Shown: positions 44,583 through 56,062 of the stretch, piece after piece | How positions within the stretch are numbered: the first letter of the stretch is position 1 | Layout of the letters: the number at the start of each line of letters is the position of its first letter | NCBI RefSeq assembly: GCF_031127905.1 | Contig: NZ_JARXIC010000015.1 | Coordinates: forward strand, 1 to 64,000 | DNA from: Thalassobacterium sedimentorum | Lineage (GTDB): Bacteria > Verrucomicrobiota > Verrucomicrobiia > Opitutales > Coraliomargaritaceae | Reading direction: 5' to 3' | Length of the DNA: 64,000 nucleotides | Position numbers and translations under genes: made by a program | Notes under the pieces: model-generated | Databases searched by the model: none | Told to the model about the DNA's origin: nothing | The model's input: the letters and a program-made list of their open reading frames with translations, nothing else

Positions 44583-45227
44583 ATGAGTATCTCGTTTAAA
44601 CCCAACCAAACTTTATTATTCATTGGTGATTCGATTACTGATTGCGGTCGCACACGACCGATTGGCCAACGAGCGGGCAACGGATTGGGAAGTGGATATG
44701 TTAGTTTTGTGGATAGCATCTTGGGCGCAGCGGTGCCTGAAGTGCCAGTAAGAGTGCTCAATCTAGGCTGTAGTGGAAATCGTGTGACGAATCTAGCTGA
44801 ACGTTGGCATGCCGACGTACTGGATTTGAAGCCTGATTGGCTTTCCGTCATGATTGGGATTAATGATGTCTGGCGTCAGTTTGATGGGGTGCCTGGCATG
44901 CCGCAGGTTGCGCCCGAACAATATGAGTCGATTTATCGGGATTTACTCGCGCAAACACGTCCTCAGTTGGAGGGCTTGGTTCTGATGACACCTTACTACT
45001 TGGAGACTAATCTAGAGGATCCTATGCGGACAAAAATGGATATTTATTCCGCGATTACTCGGAAACTAGCTCAAGAATTTGATGCCATCTTTGTGGATAC
45101 TCAAGCAGCCTTTGATCAATATTTGGCACAGCGGCCGACTCAATCACTTTGCTCTGATCGGGTGCATCCCAATGGCGTGGGGCACATGGTTTTGGCGCGT
45201 GCGTTCTTAACGGCAGTGGGGCTGTGA
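44583..45227 (+). CDS. SGNH/GDSL-type hydrolase
   Basis: A serine esterase/lipase-fold protein of 214 residues. Block I is LLFIGDSITDCGR with the catalytic Ser, the Gly is in LNLGCSGNRVT (block II), Asn is in VMIGINDVWRQF (block III), and Asp-His are in CSDRVHPNGVGH (block V). No signal peptide is seen from this start, so it is cytoplasmic. Similar proteins act as acetylxylan or carbohydrate esterases, but the substrate is unknown. Transcribed alone, convergent with the histidine kinase to its right. Confidence 0.85.
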   Translation: MSISFKPNQTLLFIGDSITDCGRTRPIGQRAGNGLGSGYVSFVDSILGAAVPEVPVRVLNLGCSGNRVTNLAERWHADVLDLKPDWLSVMIGINDVWRQFDGVPGMPQVAPEQYESIYRDLLAQTRPQLEGLVLMTPYYLETNLEDPMRTKMDIYSAITRKLAQEFDAIFVDTQAAFDQYLAQRPTQSLCSDRVHPNGVGHMVLARAFLTAVGL

Positions 45228-45270
45228 TGGCTTCTGCAGTGGTTGCGAGTCTTGTGTGGAATTGATTGGC

Positions 45271-46362
45271 TTACCCATTTCGTGGGAGCCGAATGGTGAA
45301 AGTCGTACCTTGTGCACTGGTTTCAAATTCGATTTTACCCCGGTGAGCGTTGATAATGGATTGTACAATGGCGGTGCCGAGCCCTGTGCCATCGCTTTTT
45401 CCTTGCGTAACGAAGGGTTCAAAAAAGTTATCTCGAATGCTGCTCGGAATGCCGGGACCATTGTCTGTGATCGTTATGGTGACGGTGTCCTCGTCCTGCT
45501 CTGCCGTGACTGTCACCTGGCCATCGATATCGGCACTGTGCAGAGCTTCAATTGAGTTGCTTATCAGATTTTGTAACACGCGTAATAGCTTACTCGCGTC
45601 ACCTTGCAAGCTCGTGCCATTTCCTTGCATCAGTAGCTCAACTGTCTGGTCTTTGAAAAATGGGGTGTTGAGTTCGCGAAAGTGCTCGAAGAGTGTGTCG
45701 ATACTGACGTAGGCTATTTCGATCTGACTGTCCCCGCGTGCAAAGGCTGCTAGGTCGTTCGCCATATTAACCATGCGGCGAATTTGTGATTCAATGTTTT
45801 GGCAGATTTTAGCGGTCTTAGGATCGTCTTTATAACGTTGTCCAATGATGTTGGAGCCTAGGCTTATAATCGCGAAAGGATTCTTAAAATCGTGCAATAA
45901 GGAAGATACCATCGTGCCGACGAGTGTGAGCTTTTCGGTGCGCATTACTTCGTCCATATAGTGGTCGGTTGTACTTTTTAAATGATGTATAACACTTTCT
46001 AAAATACGGCGAACCGGCTCGGCATCTTCAATGATTTTTTTGACAGTTGGTTCAGGTACGCGCCCAATTGTGCATGTGCCCAGTGCAACGGCACCTAGTG
46101 CGCGGTGCTCTCCGGTGAATACACCAACTTCGCCGAAAAAGCTACCTTCACCCGATTGACTGACGTTTTGTAAACTCCCGTCCAACTTCTGTTTGGTGAA
46201 GGCGACATTGCCAGACAGTATTAGAAAGAGTGCGTCGGGTGCGCTGTTTTCAGGGAAGATTATCTCGCCGTCAGACAAAGTTATAATTTCAACTTCGCTG
46301 GCGATTGTTGCGCGGCGTGCGTCCGCAATCGAGCAGATGAACGGATGGTCTTCGAGCTTCAT
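45271..46362 (-). CDS. Histidine kinase with N-terminal cyclic-nucleotide-binding domain
   Basis: A soluble sensor of 363 residues with no membrane helix. Residues about 15-125 form a cNMP-binding (Crp-like) beta barrel (GEIIFPENSAPDALFLILSG, GEGSFFGEVGVFTGEHRALG). HisKA follows, with the phospho-acceptor His in VSSLLHDFKNPFAIIS at about 162-177, then HATPase motifs NLISNSIEA, ITDNGPGIPSSI and SDGTGLGTAIVQSI. The receiver partner is not adjacent. Its start overlaps the stop of a 46-residue membrane protein gene by 4 nt, so the pair is translationally coupled. Confidence 0.9.
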   Translation of the reverse strand: MKLEDHPFICSIADARRATIASEVEIITLSDGEIIFPENSAPDALFLILSGNVAFTKQKLDGSLQNVSQSGEGSFFGEVGVFTGEHRALGAVALGTCTIGRVPEPTVKKIIEDAEPVRRILESVIHHLKSTTDHYMDEVMRTEKLTLVGTMVSSLLHDFKNPFAIISLGSNIIGQRYKDDPKTAKICQNIESQIRRMVNMANDLAAFARGDSQIEIAYVSIDTLFEHFRELNTPFFKDQTVELLMQGNGTSLQGDASKLLRVLQNLISNSIEALHSADIDGQVTVTAEQDEDTVTITITDNGPGIPSSIRDNFFEPFVTQGKSDGTGLGTAIVQSIINAHRGKIEFETSAQGTTFTIRLPRNG

Positions 46363-46499
46363 GGTGTCTCGTTTTTTTCGGCTGGCACGTCCTCCTTGCG
46401 GTCTTGTTGTAGCTTGTAAATGGCTAGCGTTGATGCTACAGCCATGCTAAACAGTAACATGCCGAGGATAATGCCTTTTGGTTGGAGTGCCTTCTTCAA
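46359..46499 (-). CDS. Small membrane protein (46 residues) coupled to the cNMP kinase
   Basis: A TTG start at 46499 gives a short basic start (KKALQPKG), one membrane helix (IILGMLLFSMAVASTLAIYK) and a charged tail (QQDRKEDVPAEKNETP). The stop TGA overlaps the kinase ATG as ATGA, which strongly suggests a real coupled reading. An ATG at 46460 would give a 33-residue version. It may be a membrane tether or a signal input for the soluble kinase. Not recognised as a family. Confidence 0.55.
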   Translation of the reverse strand: MKKALQPKGIILGMLLFSMAVASTLAIYKLQQDRKEDVPAEKNETP

Positions 46500-46546
46500 T
46501 ATAAATTACGAAATTAGGCACTTGCTGTGAGGTTTCAATAATCGAA

Positions 46547-47755
46547 TTAGGAAAGACGCATGCGGTAGTCTTCGTAGCCGAAGCGGCGCACCGTCTTTAG
46601 GCCTTCACGCTCTGAATAGAGCGAGATCGCAGGCAGGGGCACTCCGTTAAACGTACTGTTTTTCACCATGGTGTAGTGAGACATGTCAAGAAAGACCAGC
46701 CGCTGCCCGACCTCCAGCGGTTGTGAAAAGGAATAATCGCCGATCACATCGCCGGCCAAGCAAGACATGCCGCCTAATCGGTAGCTGTGGGCATACTCGT
46801 TCGCGGCACCTGCGCCTAAAATGCCCGGGCGGTAGGGCATCTCCAACACGTCGGGCATGTGGCAGGTAGCCGAACTGTCGAGGATGGCGATCTGGTGGCC
46901 CCCCGCCTCGATCAGGTCCAGCACGGTCACGACTAAGACGCCGGTGTGGAGTGCAACGGCTTCCCCGGGTTCGAGATACACGTCGAGCTGGTAGCGCTCA
47001 CGGAAATATTTCACTACGCGAATGAGACGCTCGATATCATAACCGGGGCGTGTGATGTGGTGGCCGCCGCCAAAATTGAGCCATTTGAGCCCGGGTATGA
47101 GATCGCCAAATTTCGCTTCGAAGGCCTCCGCGGTGTGCTCCAGTGCGTCGGCATCTTGTTCACACAGCGCGTGGAAATGGAGTCCATCCAGATTGGAGAG
47201 TAGGTCCTTGGGGAGCGTTTCGAGCGCGCGATCAAGGGCGGCGCGCGTGGTGCCCAGTCGCGACGAAGGTGCGCAGGGATCGTAGAGCTCAGTCTCTACT
47301 TCAGAGTATTCCGGGTTGACGCGTAGACCCAATTCCGGGCGTCGCTGGCCTTCCAGCGCGCTGAGGCCTTTGGCCAGTTGTCCCGCAGAGTTGAAAACCA
47401 GGCTGTGAGCGAAGCGGCTGAGCTTTTGAATTTCCTCCGGCTTATAGGCGGCCGAGTAGACATGCACTTCGGGGCCAAAAGATTCCTGCGCAAGTAAGGC
47501 TTCATGTAGGCCACTGGAAGTGGTGCCGCTCAAATATTTGCGAATCAGTGGAAAGGTGCTAAAGCAGGCAAAGCCTTTGAGGGCCAGTAGCACCTTGGCG
47601 CCGGAGCGCTCAGAGACGGATTGCAGGAGCTGGCAGTTCTTCTCCAGTTGATCCAGATGCACGACATAGCCCGGCGAGGGAGCCTCGTCGAAAGGAATGG
47701 AAGCCAGCGCTGCGAGACTGGACTCGCTTAATGGAGGAGTGGGATCTTGAGCCAT
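46547..47755 (-). CDS. nspC: Carboxynorspermidine decarboxylase
   Basis: A PLP-dependent, alanine-racemase-fold enzyme making spermidine or norspermidine from the carboxy form. From the start MAQDPTPPLSE at 47755 it has 402 residues. SPGYVVHLDQLEKNCQLL at the N-terminus is followed by the PLP lysine, Lys60, in VLLALKGFACFS, and WLNFGGGHHITRPGYDIERL carries the Gly loop. ILDSSATCHMPDVLEMPYRP and SCLAGDVIGDYSF match the CANSDC branch. The dehydrogenase partner CASDH is not in the window. Confidence 0.88.
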   Translation of the reverse strand: MAQDPTPPLSESSLAALASIPFDEAPSPGYVVHLDQLEKNCQLLQSVSERSGAKVLLALKGFACFSTFPLIRKYLSGTTSSGLHEALLAQESFGPEVHVYSAAYKPEEIQKLSRFAHSLVFNSAGQLAKGLSALEGQRRPELGLRVNPEYSEVETELYDPCAPSSRLGTTRAALDRALETLPKDLLSNLDGLHFHALCEQDADALEHTAEAFEAKFGDLIPGLKWLNFGGGHHITRPGYDIERLIRVVKYFRERYQLDVYLEPGEAVALHTGVLVVTVLDLIEAGGHQIAILDSSATCHMPDVLEMPYRPGILGAGAANEYAHSYRLGGMSCLAGDVIGDYSFSQPLEVGQRLVFLDMSHYTMVKNSTFNGVPLPAISLYSEREGLKTVRRFGYEDYRMRLS

Positions 47756-47822
47756 AGCTTGAGAATCTGAGTGTTTTCGCTCCGATGACCAAGATTTGAT
47801 TTTGAGATTTTTAGATCGAAGA

Positions 47823-48491
47823 TTATTGATTGCCAAGGATCGATCGTAGCACGGGGTCTTCTCCCCAGTACTTTGCGTGGATGGCAATGCCTTCGGCTTC
47901 CATTAGAGGACCATAGACCTGAACTCCCGGCTCGGTGCGTTGGAAAATTTCCCGAATTGCGAGAGGACTTTCCGGCAGCGGGTTCTTGGCGGCAGCGGGA
48001 TAGATTTGGCGAATCACCTCAGTGAGTTTAGAAGAAGTGGTGCCATAGACTACCTTACGGATGCCTGCCCAGCGTATCGCTCCGCAGCACATAATACAGG
48101 GCTCCGTGCTGGCGTAGAGGGTGCTGGCCGCCAGTGTCGCGCGATCGAATTGTCGCGTGGCCTGACTGATCAGTCCGGTTTCCGCGTGCTGAGTGACGTC
48201 TTGCAGGGTGTAGACTGCATTCTCAAATTCAAAGATGATTTCTCCGTCTTTGACGAGTAGTGCACTAAAGGGGTGGTTGCCATGTTCGACCGCACGCTCA
48301 GCGAGTGCATAGGCATAGCTCATTAATTCGCGGTCGGCGGTAGTGGTGGCGGGATCGTCTGGTAGAGCCATAATTTGTTTCGCTGTTGTGTCGCTGTTAG
48401 CGCCCCTTTCGGAGATGGTTTGGGTGTTTTCACTATGTCCAATCGTCAGAGCAAGCAGCGTGCTGCTGAGTATCATTAAAATTTTATGCAT
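47823..48491 (-). CDS. CMP/dCMP-type deaminase with N-terminal signal peptide
   Basis: A zinc deaminase of 222 residues. His102-Ala-Glu104 is in TQHAETGLI and PCxxC is in EPCIMCCGAIRWAGI (Cys132, Cys135), the ligand set of guanine/cytosine-type nucleoside deaminases (Pfam dCMP_cyt_deam_1). Residues 1-20 look like a signal peptide (MHKILMILSSTLLALTIGHS), so the enzyme may be exported, unlike most relatives. The C-terminal PGVQVYGPLMEAEGIAIH resembles guanine deaminase-like members. Substrate not determined. It lies upstream of nspC on the same strand with a 67-nt gap. Confidence 0.8.
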   Translation of the reverse strand: MHKILMILSSTLLALTIGHSENTQTISERGANSDTTAKQIMALPDDPATTTADRELMSYAYALAERAVEHGNHPFSALLVKDGEIIFEFENAVYTLQDVTQHAETGLISQATRQFDRATLAASTLYASTEPCIMCCGAIRWAGIRKVVYGTTSSKLTEVIRQIYPAAAKNPLPESPLAIREIFQRTEPGVQVYGPLMEAEGIAIHAKYWGEDPVLRSILGNQ

Positions 48492-48620
48492 GCAGGACCC
48501 CTAGCAACCGCCATGCCGTATCGCTGGGATGGGCACACTGTTTGGGGGCACGTCATCGCGCACTTAATGCGATTTTTTAATTTGCATTCGGTGGAGGATG
48601 TACTACGCGTAGAGGTCTTA

Positions 48621-48720
<100 letters not shown>

Positions 48721-48792
48721 GTCGAATGGACCTCTGGGGCTGTTGGGCGGGATTTTTTCGAGGCAGTGTGAGGCGGATCGTGACTCACTTAA

Positions 48793-50933
<2,141 letters not shown>

Positions 50934-50937
50934 TGCT

Positions 50938-51516
50938 ATGCGAGTGATTGCCGTGTCTCCAGAATCTAAATACGCCAATGAGGCAGATGTGATCGTGCGC
51001 TTGTTGCAAGCGGGCCTGATGCGTTATCATGTGCGCAAGCTCTCTTGGACGCTGGCGGACTGCGCGGAATTACTCGACGCGGTGCCGTCAAAATGGCATG
51101 CTCGGATCTCCCTGCATCAACATCACGTGCTGGCTGAAAGCTACGCGGTGGGCCTGCATTATAAAGATGGCATGGCAGTCGATCATGCTTTGCTGGGAGG
51201 GCGAATTTGTTCGCGTTCCTTGCACCGTCTCGACGAGCTGGAGACGCTGCTGAAGCAAGTGGATTACGCTTTCTTGAGTCCGGTATTTCAGTCCATCACT
51301 AAGCATGCTTATGGCCCGTCCTGGACGGAAGCGGATTTAGCCGCGGCGCTGTCAGGCGCTTCCGCTGCAAAGCTCTATGCGTTGGGGGGCATTACCGCAG
51401 TGAATGCGGCGCGCGCCATGGCATACGGATTTGAGGGTGTGGTTGTGCACGGCTCGCTGTGGCAAGCGGCCGATCCACTGGAGGCCTTTGCCCGCTTTCG
51501 AAAGGAGGCCGCATGA
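50938..51516 (+). CDS. ThiE/TenI-like thiamine phosphate synthase family protein
   Basis: A TIM-barrel protein of 192 residues. LRPFxSPVFxS-type YAFLSPVFQSITKHAYGPSW and LYALGGITAVNAARA are family marks, as is the phosphate-binding GFEGVVVHGSLW end. It is clearly different from the thiE next to it and lacks the usual GADGVHLGQ block, which reads HYKDGMAVDHALLGGRICSR. TenI-type proteins are thiazole tautomerases in Bacillus; that is a candidate role. Overlaps thiE by 4 nt. Confidence 0.75.
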   Translation: MRVIAVSPESKYANEADVIVRLLQAGLMRYHVRKLSWTLADCAELLDAVPSKWHARISLHQHHVLAESYAVGLHYKDGMAVDHALLGGRICSRSLHRLDELETLLKQVDYAFLSPVFQSITKHAYGPSWTEADLAAALSGASAAKLYALGGITAVNAARAMAYGFEGVVVHGSLWQAADPLEAFARFRKEAA

Positions 51517-52127
51517 ATTGGCCGAAGTATATGTGCCTGACGATTGACGGTATCGAGCGTTCGCATACAGAGCAGGTGCAGGCCTTGTGCGCCGCGGGCG
51601 TGGATTGGGTGCAGCTGCGTTCAAAGGAATTGTCGGATGCGCAGCTCGAACCGATTGCCTTTGAGTGTATGATTCGTTGTCGTGAGATCGGGAGCACTTT
51701 CATATTAAATGATCGTTTGGATCTGGCGCTGAAGCTCGGTGCAGATGGGGTGCATCTTGGCAAGTTGGATACACCCTGGGCGGATGCGCGCGCACGAGCA
51801 GGGGCAGACTTCTTAATCGGTGGCACCGTGAATTCGGTGGCGGATGCGGAGATGGTGGTTGCTGCGGGCGTATTGGATTACGTGGGCGTGGGCCCGTTTA
51901 AATTTACTCACACTAAAAAGAACCTCGCGCCCGTGCTCACTCCTGCTGATTGGCTGGCCATATTAGCAGTGCTGGGCGAGTTGCCGAGTTATGCGATCGG
52001 TGGAATCGAGCCCACTGATATTAAAGAATTATTGGCACTGGGAGTGACTGGTGCCGCGATTTGCTCGGTCTTATACCGTCAGCCGAATGTTTCGGATACC
52101 TATGCAATGTTACTGAATCAATTATGA
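51513..52127 (+). CDS. thiE: Thiamine phosphate synthase ThiE
   Basis: Couples HMP-PP to thiazole phosphate to give thiamine phosphate. The 204 residues from ATG at 51513 include the [16 protein letters not shown] (Q-L-R-xK motif), [27 protein letters not shown] and [18 protein letters not shown] with the diphosphate loop. Overlaps its neighbours by 4 nt on each side, a tight operon. Confidence 0.92.
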   Translation: MNWPKYMCLTIDGIERSHTEQVQALCAAGVDWVQLRSKELSDAQLEPIAFECMIRCREIGSTFILNDRLDLALKLGADGVHLGKLDTPWADARARAGADFLIGGTVNSVADAEMVVAAGVLDYVGVGPFKFTHTKKNLAPVLTPADWLAILAVLGELPSYAIGGIEPTDIKELLALGVTGAAICSVLYRQPNVSDTYAMLLNQL

Positions 52128-52906
52128 AAACAGAGCCGCTCATTATCGCTGGAAAAACCTTCGAGTCCCGCCTTTTCGTAGGCACGGGGAAATACGCATC
52201 CGGTCAGCAGATGCAGGATAGCATTCGCGCCACAGGCAGCCAGCTAGTGACGATGGCGATGCGCCGCGTGCAGACCAAGGGCGGGGGGGACGGCATCATG
52301 GAATACATGGAGACCGAGCGGTATAGTTTACTGCCCAATACCTCCGGCGTGCGGGATGCCAAAGAAGCCATTTTTGCGGCGCAATTGGCGCGTGAAGCCT
52401 TGGGCACCAATTGGCTGAAATTGGAAATTCATCCCGACCCCAAGTATTTAATGCCCGATCCGATTGAGACCGTGAAAGCCGCGGAGCAGTTAGTCAAAGA
52501 GGGCTTTATTGTGCTGCCTTATATTCATGCCGATCCGGTGCTATGTAAGCGACTGGAAGAGGTGGGCGTGGCGGCGGTGATGCCGCTGGCGGCTCCGATA
52601 GGCACGAATGAAGGGCTCGCGGCACGGCGCTTTCTGGAGATCATCATCGCGCAAAGCAAGGTGCCCGTGATCATCGATGCCGGGCTCGGCTTACCCTCGC
52701 ATGCGGCCGATGCCATGGAGATCGGCGCCGATGCGGTGCTGGTCAACACCGCGATCGCTACGGCCCGCGATCCGATTGCCATGGGAGCTGCCTTTAAGAT
52801 GGCAGTTGAGTGCGGGCGCCTCGGCTATGAAGCGGGGCGTGGGCAGCAATCGATCGAAGCTGTCGCCTCATCGCCCTTAACCGCTTTTTTAGATGCCGGA
52901 GTGTAA
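52124..52906 (+). CDS. thiG: Thiazole synthase ThiG
   Basis: Builds the thiazole ring from deoxyxylulose phosphate, dehydroglycine and ThiS-thiocarboxylate. The 260 residues from ATG at 52124 begin [20 protein letters not shown], with [26 protein letters not shown] holding the Schiff-base Lys, and [20 protein letters not shown] and [16 protein letters not shown]. It is followed at 6 nt by thiH. Confidence 0.95.
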   Translation: MKTEPLIIAGKTFESRLFVGTGKYASGQQMQDSIRATGSQLVTMAMRRVQTKGGGDGIMEYMETERYSLLPNTSGVRDAKEAIFAAQLAREALGTNWLKLEIHPDPKYLMPDPIETVKAAEQLVKEGFIVLPYIHADPVLCKRLEEVGVAAVMPLAAPIGTNEGLAARRFLEIIIAQSKVPVIIDAGLGLPSHAADAMEIGADAVLVNTAIATARDPIAMGAAFKMAVECGRLGYEAGRGQQSIEAVASSPLTAFLDAGV

Positions 52907-52912
52907 ATTGCT

Positions 52913-54049
52913 ATGAGTTTTGTGGATGTATTAAATCGCCTCTCCTGGGAGGAGACCAAGGCCTCCATTCTCGCGAAGACTGCCGGGGATGTGGAGTCTG
53001 CTCTGTCGCGGCCGGTTGGTAAGTTAAGCTTGGAGGATTTCAAGGCTTTGATTGCTCCGGTGGCTCAGGATTACCTGGAGCCACTCGCCGCGCTTAGTCA
53101 TGCCCGCACGGTTGAACGATTTGGCTATACTCAGCAGATGTATGCGCCGATTTACCTTTCCAATGTGTGCAGTAATATCTGCACTTACTGTGGCTTCAGC
53201 GCGAACAATCGGATTCCACGCAAAATTCTAAATGAGGCGGAGATCCTGCAAGAGTTGCAAGCCGTCAAGGCACTGGGAATGGATCATGTGTTGTTCGTGA
53301 CCGGAGAGGCAAATCTACGGGTGGGCATTCCTTATTTGAGTAAAGCCTTTGAGCTGGCCCGGCAGACTTTTTCCAGTATTTCGATGGAGGTGCAGCCGCT
53401 CGATCAGGCGGGCTATGAAACTTTGATGGAGGCGGGACTCAGCTCGGTGCTGGTCTATCAGGAAACCTATAATCGCGACTCTTACGCAAAGTATCATCTA
53501 AAAGGAATGAAGAGCAATTTCGATTACCGGTTGGAAACTCCCGACCGGCTCGGGCGTGCGGGGATGAAGAAGATCGGGCTTGGTGCTTTGTATGGTTTGG
53601 ATGACTGGCGCACGGATTCCTTTATGGTGGCGACGCATCTGTGTTATATGGAGCAGACGTATTGGAAAACGCGATACAGTTTATCCTTCCCGCGCATCCG
53701 TCCGCATGAAGGCGAGTTTCAACCGGTTTCGGTGATGACGGATAAGGATCTGGTGCAATTGATCTGTGCCTATCGTTTACTAAGCTCCGAGGTCGAGCTG
53801 TCGATGTCCACACGAGAGAGCCCCGTCTTTCGCGATCATGTGCACAAGCTCGGTATTACCAGTTTAAGTGCCGGATCGAAGACCAATCCCGGCGGCTATG
53901 TGGTCGATCCGCAGAGTTTGGAGCAGTTTGAGATATCCGATGAGCGCAGCCCGGCTGAAGTCGCCACGATGCTAAGGGCCGGCGGTTACGAAGTGGTGTG
54001 GAAGGATTGGGACTCGACCTATGATGGCTGTGCCTGCGTAGGCGTGTGA
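52913..54049 (+). CDS. thiH: 2-iminoacetate synthase ThiH
   Basis: A radical-SAM enzyme of 378 residues that cleaves tyrosine to dehydroglycine and p-cresol, supplying the glycine part of the thiazole. The cluster motif is CSNICTYCGFSANN (CxxxCxxC). ThiH rather than ThiO means tyrosine, not glycine, is the precursor. The C-terminal YDGCACVGV is typical. Followed by a 63-nt gap with no gene before thiF. Confidence 0.95.
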   Translation: MSFVDVLNRLSWEETKASILAKTAGDVESALSRPVGKLSLEDFKALIAPVAQDYLEPLAALSHARTVERFGYTQQMYAPIYLSNVCSNICTYCGFSANNRIPRKILNEAEILQELQAVKALGMDHVLFVTGEANLRVGIPYLSKAFELARQTFSSISMEVQPLDQAGYETLMEAGLSSVLVYQETYNRDSYAKYHLKGMKSNFDYRLETPDRLGRAGMKKIGLGALYGLDDWRTDSFMVATHLCYMEQTYWKTRYSLSFPRIRPHEGEFQPVSVMTDKDLVQLICAYRLLSSEVELSMSTRESPVFRDHVHKLGITSLSAGSKTNPGGYVVDPQSLEQFEISDERSPAEVATMLRAGGYEVVWKDWDSTYDGCACVGV

Positions 54050-54112
54050 TCATGGAGCATCAAAAGGTTCGCAACCTGCAGAGAACCGTCTAAGCATTCA
54101 CCTGATACTACT

Positions 54113-55231
54113 ATGAGCGAATTATCCAAAGATGAAATTCTGCGCTATCAGCGTCACTTGACATTGCCCCACTTCGGTGAGGCTGCGCAGTTGCAGCTCA
54201 AATCTGCCAAAGTGTTGGTGGTGGGGGCAGGGGGGCTCGGCTGTCCCGTGCTCCAATATCTCGCGGCGGCGGGAGTGGGCACGCTTGGAATTGTGGATGA
54301 CGATGTCGTGAGCTTGTCCAATCTGCAGCGTCAGATTCTGTTTAACGAGTCCGAGCTCGGCCGGGGCAAGGCGGAGTTGGCCGCGGAAAAATTGCGCGCG
54401 ATGAACCCGCACATTAACTGTGTGCCGCACGCCACCCGCTTAGGAGTGGACAATGCACTCGATTTGATCGCTCAGTATGATTTCGTGGTGGACGGTAGTG
54501 ATAACTTTCCGACCCGTTATTTGATAAGCGATGCCTGTGTGCTGGCAAATAAGCCACTGGTCTATGGCGCGCTCTACACCTTTCAGGGGCAGGCGAGTGT
54601 TTTCAATTGGCAAGGTGGGCCGACTTATCGCTGTTTATTTCCCGAGCCGCCCCGTCCCGAAGATGCGCCCAACTGTTCTGAGATCGGAGTGGTGGGAGTG
54701 TTGCCAGGGATGATTGGGATGATTCAAGCCACTGAGGCGATCAAGTTGATTACAGGAGTCGGTGAGCCATTGACGGGGAAACTGTTAATGTTCGATGCAT
54801 TGACGATGCGTCAGCAGATCGTGAGTTTCCAGCGAGTGCCTGAGCAGGCTGCGGTGACGGAGCTACGCTTGATCGAATATAGCTGTGGCGTCGCCCAGCA
54901 GCAATCAGTGGCCGAAGTGGAGCCGCAGGATTTACAGGCGGACCGCAGCGAGTATCAATTGCTGGACGTGCGGGAGGATTGGGAGCGCGCGATTTGCGCC
55001 TTACCCGGGGCGCATTTACCGCTCGGCCTGATCCTGGAGGGCCAGGCCGACTTTGAGGCGATCGGCTTTGATACCAGCAAGCCGACCTATGTGTATTGCA
55101 AGGGCGGTGTGCGCAGTTTGAAAGCCGCCGAAGCCATGCAGGCGCATTATGGATTTAAACAATTAAAGAGTCTGCGTGGCGGGATTCTGGGCTGGGCGGC
55201 CGCCGTGGACCCTGCAATGCAGACTTATTAG
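54113..55231 (+). CDS. thiF: ThiF/MoeB-type adenylyltransferase with C-terminal rhodanese domain
   Basis: An E1-like enzyme of 372 residues that adenylates the ThiS Gly-Gly tail. It has the Rossmann motif VLVVGAGGLGCPVLQYLAAA, DDDVVSLSNLQRQILFNESE, the conserved DGSDNFPTRYLISDA and the GVLPGMIGMIQATEAIK C-terminal part. From about 285 a rhodanese domain follows (LLDVREDWERA) with the catalytic CKGGVRS, allowing sulfur transfer by the same chain, which would make a separate ThiI rhodanese unneeded. Confidence 0.9.
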   Translation: MSELSKDEILRYQRHLTLPHFGEAAQLQLKSAKVLVVGAGGLGCPVLQYLAAAGVGTLGIVDDDVVSLSNLQRQILFNESELGRGKAELAAEKLRAMNPHINCVPHATRLGVDNALDLIAQYDFVVDGSDNFPTRYLISDACVLANKPLVYGALYTFQGQASVFNWQGGPTYRCLFPEPPRPEDAPNCSEIGVVGVLPGMIGMIQATEAIKLITGVGEPLTGKLLMFDALTMRQQIVSFQRVPEQAAVTELRLIEYSCGVAQQQSVAEVEPQDLQADRSEYQLLDVREDWERAICALPGAHLPLGLILEGQADFEAIGFDTSKPTYVYCKGGVRSLKAAEAMQAHYGFKQLKSLRGGILGWAAAVDPAMQTY

Positions 55232-55243
55232 AGAGGCGACCGT

Positions 55244-56020
55244 ATGAATGCACCGCCCTTGGTATTGACGATTTCCGGTTCCGATAGTTCCGGGCATGCG
55301 GGCATGCAGACAGACAATCGCGCCATTCATGCCGTGGGTGGCTTTCCCCTAAACGTTTTGACTGCGGTGACCTTGCAAAGTCCAAAAGGCGTGGAAGCGG
55401 TGGAAATGATGTCCGCGGATTTTGTGGAAGCACAATTGAGGTCTATGTTAAAAAACTACCGTGTGCGGGCGATTAAAAGTGGCATGTTGAGCAGTGTGGA
55501 GATCGTTCATCGGGTGGCGCAAGTTTTGTCAGAGTATCCAGATATTCCCTACGTGCTCGATCCGGTGCTTTGTTCCAGTAGCGGAGCTATGTTGCTGGAG
55601 CCTGCAGGAGTGGAGGCCTTACGTTTAAAACTCATGCCGCGTGCTTGTCTGTCGACTCCCAATCTGGAGGAAGTGGCGATCCTCTCTGGGAAGAGTGAAA
55701 ACCCTTATCAAGCAGCCGCGGATTTGTCTGTAGCCTGCGGACAGGCTATTTTATTGAAAGGTGGGCATGCGACCAGAGCGCAGTGCGAGGATTGGTTGTA
55801 TCATCCGGGCGGGCGGCAATACTGTTTTACGGAGGCGCGAGTCCAGACCCGTAACACGCGCGGCACCGGTTGTGCACTCAGTGCATTGATCGCCGCGCAT
55901 TTGGCATGGGAACCCTATGAATTGGAAGATAGCATTCGTTCGGCGAAAGCACTCTTGAGCGGGGAGCTGCAGGAGCACTCGAAAGAATGCTGGAAGCGCG
56001 CTGGCCCTAGTTTTTATTAA
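55244..56020 (+). CDS. thiD: Hydroxymethylpyrimidine/phosphomethylpyrimidine kinase
   Basis: A ribokinase-fold enzyme of 258 residues phosphorylating HMP and HMP-P. Marks are VLTISGSDSSGHAGMQTDNR, AVTLQSPKGVEAVEM, LDPVLCSSSGAMLL, STPNLEEVAILSG, and the C-terminal anion hole TRNTRGTGCALSALIAAH. The usual GGAG of the N-terminal motif (SGGAGIQAD) reads SSGHAGMQTD. Last gene of the operon. Confidence 0.93.
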   Translation: MNAPPLVLTISGSDSSGHAGMQTDNRAIHAVGGFPLNVLTAVTLQSPKGVEAVEMMSADFVEAQLRSMLKNYRVRAIKSGMLSSVEIVHRVAQVLSEYPDIPYVLDPVLCSSSGAMLLEPAGVEALRLKLMPRACLSTPNLEEVAILSGKSENPYQAAADLSVACGQAILLKGGHATRAQCEDWLYHPGGRQYCFTEARVQTRNTRGTGCALSALIAAHLAWEPYELEDSIRSAKALLSGELQEHSKECWKRAGPSFY

Positions 56021-56030
56021 TATTTTAAAT

Positions 56031-56058
56031 CATCGAGCTACTGCCGCGATGTTTTTTT
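56031..56058 (+). terminator. Weak terminator after thiD
   Basis: A 5-bp stem CATCG with CGATG followed by T7. The stem is short, but the position between convergent units fits. Confidence 0.35.
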
Positions 56059-56062
56059 CTGG

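Noticed and set aside
46547-47887. Longer nspC start at 47887
   Set aside because: The additional 44 residues overlap the end of the deaminase gene and lack family character; 47755 begins the conserved fold.
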